From assembly GCF_008042075.1 (NCBI RefSeq), contig NZ_RDBN01000049.1:48847-112846 (forward strand): a stretch of 64,000 bases of DNA. The letters are read 5' to 3'. Positions 50,591 to 58,449 of this stretch are shown one piece after another. This DNA comes from Streptomyces sp. UW30. GTDB taxonomy: Bacteria > Actinomycetota > Actinomycetes > Streptomycetales > Streptomycetaceae. The notes below the pieces were generated by a model, which was not told where the DNA came from, made no database searches, and saw only the letters and a list, made by a program, of their open reading frames with translations. The translations under genes and the position numbers were made by a program. Position 1 is the first letter of the stretch. Each line of letters opens with the position of its first letter.

Positions 50591-51798
50591 CGGCGGTTCA
50601 AGTACGCCTGGAAGGCGCGGTAAAGCGTGTGGTTGGCGCTGCCGCCCAAGGGTTTCTCCCATTCCCCCAACGTCTCGACGACCTGTCCCCCGGTGCCGAG
50701 CTTCCACCGCAGCAGTCCGTACGCACGTTCGTCTGGATCGAGTGTGGAGGGTACCCCGCGCATGTCGTACACGTCGGCGCCGAGCGCGTGGGCGTCCTGC
50801 AACATCCGCCACTGCAGGGCGTTGGAGGGGCGGACCTCGCGGCGGTGGTCGGCCGAGGCGCCGGTCTGGTACCAGGCCCGGCGGCCCACCGTGATCATCG
50901 TGTGGGCGGCGAGGATCTCTCCTCGGTGCCGGGCGAGGTACAGCTTCATCCGGCCCGGTTCCTCGGCGTTGAGCGCCGCGTACTGACGCTCGTAGTAGGC
51001 GAGGGAACGGCCGAGCCGGAACCCGTCGCGTCGCTCGGTGATGCCGAGCAGCCGGTAGAACTCCGGGAGTTCGGCCGCGCTGCCCACCACCACCTCCACG
51101 CCCTCCTTCTGGGATCGGCGGACATTGCGTCGCCACTCCTGGTTGAGCCCGGACCACAGGTCCTCGGTGGTGCGTCCGGCGAGCGGCACGTGGAAGACGT
51201 GGCGGGGCTGGGCGTCCCCGTCCCCTCCTGTCCCCTCCCCTCCGGCTCCGTCACCACCGCAGCGGTGCCAGCCCCGGGCCCGCAGCCGCTCGGCGACGGC
51301 GGTGCCGAGCGGGTCGACCTCACTGGCGAGGACGTCACCCAGGCGTCGGCCCGGGCCGGTGAGCGGCTTGAGCAGGGCGGCGTCCCAGCGCCGGTAGGCG
51401 GGCGACGGGCCTATGCGTACGGCGAAGGCGCCCGCGCGCCGCAGGTGTTCCAGCAGCGGACCGAGCCAGCCGTCGACGTCGGGGTCGCTCCAGTCGGCGA
51501 CGGGCCCTTCGGGGAGGTAGGCGAAGTACTTGCGGGTGCCGGGGAACTGCCGCAGCAGCACCAGGGCCACGCCCGTCAGCCGGCCTGCCTCGGGATCCGG
51601 CCCCCAGCCGAGCAGTTGGGAGCGCCAGCCCTCCTTGACCTCTGCCCAGGACGGGCACTGAAGGAATCCGGCGCCGAGAGCCGCACCGGCGGGGGTCGCG
51701 AGGAAGGCGCGGTAGGTCTGAGCGGTGATGGTTCGCAGGGCCACGTCCCGGTTCCGTGCCTGGGGCACGCGGCTGGGCGGCACGAGCAGCGCTGACAC
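50587..51798 (-). CDS. FemX-like (FemABX) peptidoglycan bridge aminoacyltransferase
   Basis: The product is 403 residues; GTG at 51798 is preferred (AGGAG upstream), while GTG 51840 is in frame. Two tandem GNAT-like halves are evident. Motifs include FLQCPSWAEVKEGW, YFAYLPEGPVADW, EWRRNVRRSQKEGVEV, GRRAWYQTGASADHRREVRPSNALQWRM in pieces, and the C-terminal DVYDMRGVPSTLDP with GLLRWKLGTGG. FemX-type enzymes use aminoacyl-tRNA to add the cross-bridge residue to lipid II, Gly in Streptomyces. Placement right before murJ is fitting, since MurJ moves the product. It is the first gene of the five-gene operon. Confidence 0.88.
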   Translation of the reverse strand: MSALLVPPSRVPQARNRDVALRTITAQTYRAFLATPAGAALGAGFLQCPSWAEVKEGWRSQLLGWGPDPEAGRLTGVALVLLRQFPGTRKYFAYLPEGPVADWSDPDVDGWLGPLLEHLRRAGAFAVRIGPSPAYRRWDAALLKPLTGPGRRLGDVLASEVDPLGTAVAERLRARGWHRCGGDGAGGEGTGGDGDAQPRHVFHVPLAGRTTEDLWSGLNQEWRRNVRRSQKEGVEVVVGSAAELPEFYRLLGITERRDGFRLGRSLAYYERQYAALNAEEPGRMKLYLARHRGEILAAHTMITVGRRAWYQTGASADHRREVRPSNALQWRMLQDAHALGADVYDMRGVPSTLDPDERAYGLLRWKLGTGGQVVETLGEWEKPLGGSANHTLYRAFQAYLNRR

Positions 51799-52016
51799 AG
51801 TCTGAGCCTCTCCTTCTCCCCGGGCCTGTCGCGGGGACACAAAGGAGATTCACAGCGGCCCATGACCGCTCCGTCCGGCGAATGTGACCGGACCATGACC
51901 GTTCCTCACCAGTCGCCGTCACATCGCTCCGGAGCGGCTGACCTCGGGTTTTCCGGCTCTACAGTCACGACATCGCCGACTCACCCACCCCGCAGTCGCC
52001 CTTCCCGGAGGTCCCG

Positions 52017-53231
52017 TTGTCGCGCACACGTGTACTCGCCCATGCCCGCGTCCGGGCCGTCGTCGTGACCGCCGCCACGGCCGCCCTGCTGGCGCCGCTC
52101 GCCGCCTGCTCGTCGAGCGGCTCCCCCAGCGCACCGGACAACAAGGTGAAGCCGAGCGCCGACGACCGCCCTGTCACGGTCACCGTCTCGCCCAGCGGAG
52201 AACGGGTTCCGGCGGGCGAGCCTGTGAAGGTCACGGCCGCGGGCGGCACACTCACCTCGGTGACCGTCACCGACACCGAGGGCCACCGGCTCACCGGCAA
52301 GGTCGCCGCCGACGGGCGCTCGTGGGTCTCCGACCGCAAGACCGTACCCGGCGCGTCGTACGAGGTGACGGCGGCGACCCGGACCGCGGGCGCAGCCGCC
52401 GGGACCAGCAAGGCCGCCTTCTCCACGGCTGAGGCAGCCAAGGTCAACAAGGTCGACTGGCGACCGGGCGCCGGCGCCACCGTCGGCGTCGCCCAGCCGA
52501 TCTCCCTGGTCTTCGACCATCCGGTCAAGAACAAGGCCGAGGTCGAGAAGCAGCTCAAGATCACCACCTCGAACGACACCGAGGGCTCCTGGGGCTGGAT
52601 GCGCGACTGGTCGGGCCTGGACCGGGTGGACTGGCGGCCCAGGACGTACTGGAAGCCCGGAACCAAGGTCACGCTGAAGGCCGAGTTGAACGGCACCGAC
52701 TCGGGCGCGGACGGCGGCTGGTTCGTACGCGACTACACGACCACCTTCACCATCGGCGCCCGGCAGATCGTCAAGGTGGACCTCGACAGCCACCAGCTCG
52801 CCCTCGTCCGTGACGGCGAGACGGTCCGGCGCATACCGGTCTCCGGCGGCACGCCCGGCGGCGACAAGCGCTCCTGGCGCGGAACCGCCGTCCTCATGGC
52901 CAAGGAGGGCACGATCAACATGAACTCCGAGACCGTGGGCCTGGCCGACGCCTACGACAAGATGGTCGACTACTCGATGCGGCTGACCTGGTCGGGCATG
53001 TACGCGCACGCCGCCCCGTGGAACGCCCGCTACTTCGGCAACACCAACCACAGTTCCGGATGCATAGGGATGAGCGACGCGAACGCGGCCTGGTTCTACG
53101 GGCAGGTGCGGCCGGGCGACCCGTTCGAGATCACCGGCAAGGACACCAAGGGCGTGGTCGCGCCCGGGAACGGGTTCGGGGCGTGGAATGTCTCGTGGAG
53201 CGAGTGGCAGCAGAAGAGCGCGCTGCGCTGA
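52017..53231 (+). CDS. Lipoprotein L,D-transpeptidase (YkuD) with Ig-like domains
   Basis: The product is 404 residues, TTG at 52017 after GGAGGTCCCG. A lipoprotein signal ends at Cys31 (LAAC). Two Ig-like domains (about 50-140 and 145-250, as in mycobacterial LdtMt2) precede the YkuD domain (about 255-380): His331 (MYAHAAPWN), His345 and the nucleophile Cys349 (TNHSSGCIGMS). It should make 3-3 peptidoglycan cross-links outside the membrane and be inhibited by carbapenems, as known for the family. It is divergent from the FemX/MurJ operon. Confidence 0.92.
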   Translation: MSRTRVLAHARVRAVVVTAATAALLAPLAACSSSGSPSAPDNKVKPSADDRPVTVTVSPSGERVPAGEPVKVTAAGGTLTSVTVTDTEGHRLTGKVAADGRSWVSDRKTVPGASYEVTAATRTAGAAAGTSKAAFSTAEAAKVNKVDWRPGAGATVGVAQPISLVFDHPVKNKAEVEKQLKITTSNDTEGSWGWMRDWSGLDRVDWRPRTYWKPGTKVTLKAELNGTDSGADGGWFVRDYTTTFTIGARQIVKVDLDSHQLALVRDGETVRRIPVSGGTPGGDKRSWRGTAVLMAKEGTINMNSETVGLADAYDKMVDYSMRLTWSGMYAHAAPWNARYFGNTNHSSGCIGMSDANAAWFYGQVRPGDPFEITGKDTKGVVAPGNGFGAWNVSWSEWQQKSALR

Positions 53232-53233
53232 GC

Positions 53234-53272
53234 CATGTGACGCCGAGACATGTGACGCCGAGACATGTGACG
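53234..53272. repeat. 15-bp tandem repeat, 2.6 copies
   Basis: CATGTGACGCCGAGA at 53234-53248 and 53249-53263, then CATGTGACG at 53264-53272. It lies directly after the L,D-transpeptidase stop and about 50 bp before the sigma-factor start, where regulator binding or phase variation could be considered. Confidence 0.85.
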
Positions 53273-53323
53273 GGGATCACGTAAAGGGGAAAACCGGCGG
53301 TCCGGGCCCGGCGTCTAGCGGGT

Positions 53324-53884
53324 GTGAGATCAGTCAGGAAGGCACCGGGCGAGCTCGACGAGGAGCGTCTCGTCCAGCTCGTTGCCACGGGTGACCGCGC
53401 GGCGTTCGAGGAGCTGTACCGGCGCACCGCGCCGTGGATGGCGGTGCGGCTGCGCCGGCGCTGTGCCGACGAGCAGATCGTCGCCGAGGTCATGCAGGAG
53501 ACGTATCTGGCGGTGTGGCGCGCGGCGGGCGCGTTCGCGGGGGCCTCGGTGGGCGGGACGGCCGTCGGGTGGCTGTGGACGATCGCGGCGCGCCGCCTCG
53601 TCGACGCCTTCCGGCGCAGGGCCCACCATGCCGAGCCGCCGCCGGCCGCCGCCCTCGCCGACGCGGCGCCCGCCGCCGAGGACGAGGCGCTCGCGGTGAC
53701 CGTCGGCGGGGACGTCGGTGACGCGCTGCGGCATCTGGCACCGGAACTCAGGCAGGTACTGCAGGCCATGGTCCTCGACGGGCTGTCCGTCCGGGAGACC
53801 GCTCTCCTGCTCGGGCTGCCCGAGGGCACGGTCAAGACCCGTGCCCGCCGGGCCCGGATCGCGATGCGGAGGGCGCTGACATGA
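53324..53884 (+). CDS. ECF-type RNA polymerase sigma factor
   Basis: The product is 186 residues, GTG at 53324. Sigma region 2 (about 14-90): LVATGDRAAFEELYRRTAPW, IVAEVMQETYLAVWRAAGAF and AVGWLWTIAARRLVDAFRR. A linker rich in Ala/Pro/Glu is followed by region 4 (about 125-180): APELRQVLQAMVLDGLSVRETALLLGLPEGTVKTRARRAR in pieces. It is co-transcribed with an anti-sigma-like membrane protein (4-bp overlap) and an ABC transporter, so it probably directs RNA polymerase to this operon under an envelope signal. Confidence 0.9.
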   Translation: MRSVRKAPGELDEERLVQLVATGDRAAFEELYRRTAPWMAVRLRRRCADEQIVAEVMQETYLAVWRAAGAFAGASVGGTAVGWLWTIAARRLVDAFRRRAHHAEPPPAAALADAAPAAEDEALAVTVGGDVGDALRHLAPELRQVLQAMVLDGLSVRETALLLGLPEGTVKTRARRARIAMRRALT

Positions 53885-54699
53885 GCGTGGAGCACGCGTC
53901 GATGCGGATCATCGACGGTTACGCGCGCGGCGGCACGGACCTCGCCGCCGACGAGGTGTGGGCCGTCGAGGCCCATCTGGAGGTGTGCCGGGTCTGCCGG
54001 GACCGGCTGTCGGCCGCCGTCGCGGCGCAGACGCCGGCCGTCACGGCACTGGTCGACACCGTGTGGTCCGGCCTCGAACCCCAACTGGCCGCCGGCACAC
54101 CGGTGTCGCGCCGACGGCACCGGTCGGCGCGGCTGTCGAGCTGGCTGACGCCCACGATGGTGCCGTGGCTGGGCATGGTCGTGAGCGTGACACTGCTCGC
54201 GCTGCTGCTCGACCTGGTCGACATCGACTCCGGCGAGGTGTCGCTGGTGCTGCTGTTCGCCCCGGTCCTGCCGGTGCTCGGCGTCGCGGCATCGTGGTCG
54301 CGCGGTCTCGACCCGGCGTACGAGCTGACGGCGTCGGTGCCCAGGGCCGGGCTCCAGCTGGTGCTGCGGCGCACAGCGTCCGTGCTCGCCGTGGTCGTTC
54401 CCGCGCTGCTGGTGGCCGGCTGGGTGACGGGGGTGACGGCCGCTCAATGGCTGCTGCCCTGTCTGGCCTTCACCTCCACGACCCTGGCGCTCGGCGGTGT
54501 CGTCGGTGTGACCCGCGCCGCGGTCGTGCTGGCCGCCGTATGGGCCGCCGTGGTCGTGGCGCCGACCCTGGCCACCAGCCGTACGACCTTCGCCCTGCAG
54601 GCGGTCGGCCTGCCCGTGTGGGGGCTGATCCTCACGCTCGGCATCGGTGTCGTGATCGCCCGCAGGGGCGCGTACTCCGTGCTGGGAACCCACCGTTGA
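53881..54699 (+). CDS. Zinc-finger anti-sigma-like membrane protein
   Basis: The product is 272 residues; its ATG overlaps the sigma stop by 4 bp. The N-terminal 60 residues contain H-L-E-V-C-R-V-C near residues 32-39, the His-x3-Cys-x2-Cys of zinc-containing anti-sigma factors. Then six predicted membrane helices follow (about 90-260). The many helices are unusual for an anti-sigma, which mostly has one; they resemble an ABC-2-type permease without the usual loop. It may be both the sigma brake and a transporter partner. Confidence 0.82.
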   Translation: MSVEHASMRIIDGYARGGTDLAADEVWAVEAHLEVCRVCRDRLSAAVAAQTPAVTALVDTVWSGLEPQLAAGTPVSRRRHRSARLSSWLTPTMVPWLGMVVSVTLLALLLDLVDIDSGEVSLVLLFAPVLPVLGVAASWSRGLDPAYELTASVPRAGLQLVLRRTASVLAVVVPALLVAGWVTGVTAAQWLLPCLAFTSTTLALGGVVGVTRAAVVLAAVWAAVVVAPTLATSRTTFALQAVGLPVWGLILTLGIGVVIARRGAYSVLGTHR

Positions 54700-54719
54700 C
54701 CACCGGAAAGGAACACCAC

Positions 54720-55529
54720 ATGATGCCCGCGGTGAGCGCGGCCGACATCGCACCGACGGCCTACGCCTGGGAGATCCGGGCCACCGGGCTGAAGGTCAGG
54801 GTCGGCAGGAAGCGGATGGCCGTCGACGGGCTCGACCTGTCGCTGGGCACCGGTGTGCACGGCGTCCTCGGCCCCAACGGGGCGGGCAAGACCACCCTCA
54901 TCCGGACGCTGGCCACCGTACTGCGGCCCACCGAGGGCACCCTGGAGCTGCTCGGCGAGTCCGTGGGCGGCCGGGGCGAACACCGTGCGCTGCGCCGGAG
55001 GATCGGTTATCTGCCGCAGGAGTTCGGCTACTACAAGCGCTTCACCGTGCGCGAGTTCGTCGAGTACATGGCGTGGCTGAAAGAGGTGCCCAAGGCGGAC
55101 ATACCGGCGGCGGTGCAGCGTGCCGTGGAGCGGGTGGGTCTGGCGGACCGCGCCGACTCACGGATGAAGACGCTGTCGGGCGGCATGGTGCGGCGGGTGG
55201 GCATCGCCCAGGCCATCGTCAACGATCCGACGATCCTGCTGCTGGACGAGCCGACGGTCGGCCTCGACCCGGCGCAGCGGCTGCGCTTTCGCGAGCTGCT
55301 GCAGGAGTTGGGCACGGACACCTGCGTGGTCGTCTCGACCCACCTGGTCGAGGACGTCGCCGCCGCCTGCACCGACGTGGTGCTCTTCGCCGAGGGGCGG
55401 CTGGTCTTCCAGGGGCCTCCGGACGAACTGGCCTCGGTGGGCGGCCCCGAGCACGTGGGTGACAGTCCGCTGGAGCGCGGCTATTCGGCCATGCTGCTCA
55501 ACCCGAACCAGGGAAAGGGGACTTGGTGA
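54720..55529 (+). CDS. ABC transporter ATP-binding protein
   Basis: The product is 269 residues, ATG at 54720 with GGAAAGGAAC upstream. All ABC ATPase motifs are present: Walker A GPNGAGKTT (about residue 50), Q-loop YLPQEFG, signature LSGGMVRR, Walker B ILLLDEPTVGLD, and the H-loop STHLVED. The type is that of antibiotic- or lipid-export ABC proteins with separate permeases. Two membrane genes follow with 4-bp overlaps and should be its permeases. Confidence 0.92.
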   Translation: MMPAVSAADIAPTAYAWEIRATGLKVRVGRKRMAVDGLDLSLGTGVHGVLGPNGAGKTTLIRTLATVLRPTEGTLELLGESVGGRGEHRALRRRIGYLPQEFGYYKRFTVREFVEYMAWLKEVPKADIPAAVQRAVERVGLADRADSRMKTLSGGMVRRVGIAQAIVNDPTILLLDEPTVGLDPAQRLRFRELLQELGTDTCVVVSTHLVEDVAAACTDVVLFAEGRLVFQGPPDELASVGGPEHVGDSPLERGYSAMLLNPNQGKGTW

Positions 55530-56917
55530 ACATCCGCGTTCTGCGCATCGAGCTGAAGCGCTCCGTCGCCCCGTGGGCCGGCGCCGTGGTCCTGACGAGC
55601 GCGCTGGCGTTCCTGTACCTGCTGAACGCCGGGTGGTGGCGGGGCACGACGGCGTGGACGGCCCAGTGGACGTCCCTGGCCATGTGGACCCGCTCCCTGC
55701 TGTTCTACCTGTGGCCGCTCGCCGTGGGGCTCGGGGCGCTGCAGGGCCTGCGCGACCGCCGCTCGAAGATGCCCGAGCTGCTGACGAGCACACCGAGGCC
55801 GGCCCGGCACCGCGCGGCCGCACTGGCGGGCGCGACGGCGATCACGCTGGCCTCGGCCTACGCGCTCCTCGTCCTCGTGGGCGGCGTCCAGGTGTTCGCC
55901 AACACCGACTACACACACCTCGGGTGGCTGCCGATCTCGCTGGTGGGGGCACTGTTCCTCGTCGCGGGTGCCGTGCTGGGGATGGGGGCCGGGCGGGCCC
56001 TGCCGTCCGTGCTCACCCCGCCCGCGCTGGCCATGGGCGCTTTCGCGTTCACGGCCCTGATGCACATGTCGTTGGGCCGGACGCGGACGACCACGGCGGA
56101 GGGGATCACGAACTCGGAGCCGAACCTGGTCTCGCTGCTGTCACCGGAGGTGCAGGAGGTGCGCGACGTGTTCGTCACCGTCTCCGCCTCCGTGCACCTC
56201 GGGCAGACGATCTGGCTGCTCGGCATGGCCGCGACCGGCTTCGCGCTGCTGGTCGCCGCGACCCCGCGCACCCGGCTGGTCGCCCTGACGCCCGTCCTGG
56301 CGGGCGCTGCGCTCGCCCTGCTCGTCCTTCCCTCCGACCCGCGCCGGATGTACGTCGTCGACGAGGCCGCCGCGGCGCCGGTGTGCGACGGCCCGGTGTG
56401 CGTGACCAAGGCGCACAAGGAGCGACTCGCCGACCTGGCGGGTCCCGGCAAGGAAGCGCTGCGTCTGCTGCACGACGCCCTGGGCGACCGGGCGCCGGTC
56501 TCGATGCGGGAGAACACCGCCCTACTTCCCTACGGCGCCACGCCGCAGTGGTCCCGCGAGACCGTGCTCTTCGACTTCGACGACGACATCATCGCCGCCG
56601 CGAAGGACAAGGAGCTGACCCGTGCCCTGGTCGCCAAGGGCCTGGTGCCCGGGTGCTCCCCCGCCGGCTGGAGCGGCACGGGCGGCGACGACGCCGCGCA
56701 GGTCGTCGCGGCGGCCTGGGTCCTCGGCGACCTCGAGCCGCTCGGCGACCCCGGCCCCGCTTCGGGTGCGCAGATCGCCCTGGCCCGCCCGGCGTGGAAG
56801 GAACTCAAGGCGCTCCCGCGGGCCGAGCAGCTCTCGCGGATCAACGCCGCGCACGCCACCGCGCTCTCCTGCAAGGGCGACGCGTTCGACGTACTGTCCG
56901 GCGGTGCGTCCCGGTGA
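55526..56917 (+). CDS. ABC transporter permease-like membrane protein with an extracytoplasmic domain
   Basis: The product is 463 residues, GTG at 55526 overlapping the ATPase stop. The first 270 residues hold about six membrane helices of ABC-2 type (SVAPWAGAVVLTSALAFLYLL near the start). From about 285 the chain is soluble, with C-D-G-P-V-C (paired Cys), a charged helical region and a further Cys pair, followed by no membrane segment, so a domain of about 180 residues should be outside the cell if helix count is even. A peptidase-like role cannot be assigned. Confidence 0.82.
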   Translation: MNIRVLRIELKRSVAPWAGAVVLTSALAFLYLLNAGWWRGTTAWTAQWTSLAMWTRSLLFYLWPLAVGLGALQGLRDRRSKMPELLTSTPRPARHRAAALAGATAITLASAYALLVLVGGVQVFANTDYTHLGWLPISLVGALFLVAGAVLGMGAGRALPSVLTPPALAMGAFAFTALMHMSLGRTRTTTAEGITNSEPNLVSLLSPEVQEVRDVFVTVSASVHLGQTIWLLGMAATGFALLVAATPRTRLVALTPVLAGAALALLVLPSDPRRMYVVDEAAAAPVCDGPVCVTKAHKERLADLAGPGKEALRLLHDALGDRAPVSMRENTALLPYGATPQWSRETVLFDFDDDIIAAAKDKELTRALVAKGLVPGCSPAGWSGTGGDDAAQVVAAAWVLGDLEPLGDPGPASGAQIALARPAWKELKALPRAEQLSRINAAHATALSCKGDAFDVLSGGASR

Positions 56918-57489
56918 GATGGCTGACGCTGTACGCGCGCTCGCGTCAGGTGCCCGCGTCGCTCGCCGCGCTGGTGATCAGCACGGTGGCGGTGGCGGCA
57001 CTCGCCCGGGACGGCGGCGAGGGGCCCGGTGATCCGCGGCTGCCCGTGCTCGTCCTCGCCATGGGGGCGATGGCGGCCTCGATCGGGCTCGGCGGACAGG
57101 ACGTCGCGCTGGACCGGACGGCCGCGATCCGCTGGGTGCCCCGCAGAGCGGCGCACGTGCTGCTCGCCGCCGCCGTCGTCGGCGCGATGCTGCTCGCCGT
57201 GCGGGCCATGGGCGCGGACATGGGCACCACCGCGTTCGTCGTCCGGGACAGCGCGGGCCTGATGGGACTGGCCGCCCTGGGCGCGGCGCTCTCGGGCGGC
57301 CAGTACGCATGGACGCTGCCGTTCGCCTGGCTCTCGCTGTCGTTCTTCGCCCCGCCCGCCACGAGTACGCCGACGCAGGTGGCGACCTGGATGCTGCTGC
57401 CGCCCGGCACGCCGGCGGCCACCTGGACGGCCCTGGCCCTCACGATCGCCGGCACCACGACCTACGCCTTCACGGGGCCGAGGCGGTAG
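56914..57489 (+). CDS. ABC-transporter-associated membrane protein
   Basis: The product is 191 residues, GTG at 56914 overlapping the previous stop by 4 bp. Six hydrophobic helices fill almost the whole chain (ALVISTVAVAALA, LVLAMGAMAASIGLGG, HVLLAAAVVGAMLLAV and others). No known motif. As the last gene of the sigma/ABC operon it is probably the second permease half. Confidence 0.78.
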   Translation: MRWLTLYARSRQVPASLAALVISTVAVAALARDGGEGPGDPRLPVLVLAMGAMAASIGLGGQDVALDRTAAIRWVPRRAAHVLLAAAVVGAMLLAVRAMGADMGTTAFVVRDSAGLMGLAALGAALSGGQYAWTLPFAWLSLSFFAPPATSTPTQVATWMLLPPGTPAATWTALALTIAGTTTYAFTGPRR

Positions 57490-57701
57490 CAGGACCGGGT
57501 GCGGCGCAAGGCGGCGCGACGGCGAACCACCGTCCAGTGCCGATGTGTTGCCGTGTCACGGCCGCGCCACGGCGGTGTCCTGAACGAAGGACAGGCGTGA
57601 CCTGAGGGCTCTGGGGTTCCTCCTAGTCAGCACAGAGCGGGAAACCGGCGGAGAAGGCCGCCGGCTTCCCACTACCGCCGCTTCGGAAGGAACCTCCCGT
57701 G

Positions 57702-58283
57702 ATGCACCGCCACCTGCGCAAGGCCGTCCTCGCCACCGCCGCGATCACCGCCGGGCTGCTGATGACGGCGTGCCAGAGCGGCACCGAAGCCGGCTCGGCC
57801 GACAAGAGCGGAACGGGCGGCGCGACAGCGGTCGCGGAGAAGACGCCGGACTCCAAGAACTCCAAGAACTCCGAGAGCTCCAAGAACTCCGAGAACTCTG
57901 AGAGCTCCGAGGGCTCCGAGGGCGTCAACGGCTCGTCCAATGCCCCCCAGCAGGACACCGGCTCCGGCTCCGGCGAGACCGTCGTCGAAGGCATCAACAA
58001 GGGCAAGGGCGTCAACGGAACCTGGTTCGGCAACGTCTCCTACCTGGCGCCGGGCAAGTACACGGTCTCCGACATGAAGGGCGTCGAGCAGCAGTTCCTT
58101 CTCGCCGAGGACACGAAGATCTGGGGCTACGGCGACATCTGCGGTGACGCGAACACCGGCGAGGGCGGCCAGGGCGGCACCGAGTGCACCGAGGCCGAAC
58201 TGGAGACGGCCGCCAAGAAGGGCTTCAGCGCCGAGGTGGTCATCAGCAACGGCATCGCGACCACCATCCGCGACGACCACTGA
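57702..58283 (+). CDS. Lipoprotein with a Ser/Asn/Lys/Glu linker
   Basis: The product is 193 residues, ATG at 57702 (GTG 57699 adjoins it) after GGAAGGAAC. Lipobox L-M-T-A-C puts the acyl Cys at about residue 24. A low-complexity linker at about 50-75 is built from a repeated K-N-S/E-S-S pattern, then a globular part of about 100 residues: GVNGTWFGNVSYLAPGKYTV, DTKIWGYGDICGD and GTECTE with two Cys. A domain of similar kind is common in Streptomyces as a surface-exposed lipoprotein of unknown role. Confidence 0.8.
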   Translation: MHRHLRKAVLATAAITAGLLMTACQSGTEAGSADKSGTGGATAVAEKTPDSKNSKNSESSKNSENSESSEGSEGVNGSSNAPQQDTGSGSGETVVEGINKGKGVNGTWFGNVSYLAPGKYTVSDMKGVEQQFLLAEDTKIWGYGDICGDANTGEGGQGGTECTEAELETAAKKGFSAEVVISNGIATTIRDDH

Positions 58284-58449
58284 ACCGCACCCCGCGCCGC
58301 GCCGGCGTCAATCCCCCGACCGTCCGGTCCGTGCCGCCGTTGCGCCTGACGTCGTCAGACCCAGGTGGTAAGTCCCGCCTCACAGTGAACGCACCACGCA
58401 CAGTTCCTCCTCTTGCACGGCGACACCCCCCAACCGAGAGGAACGCGCC

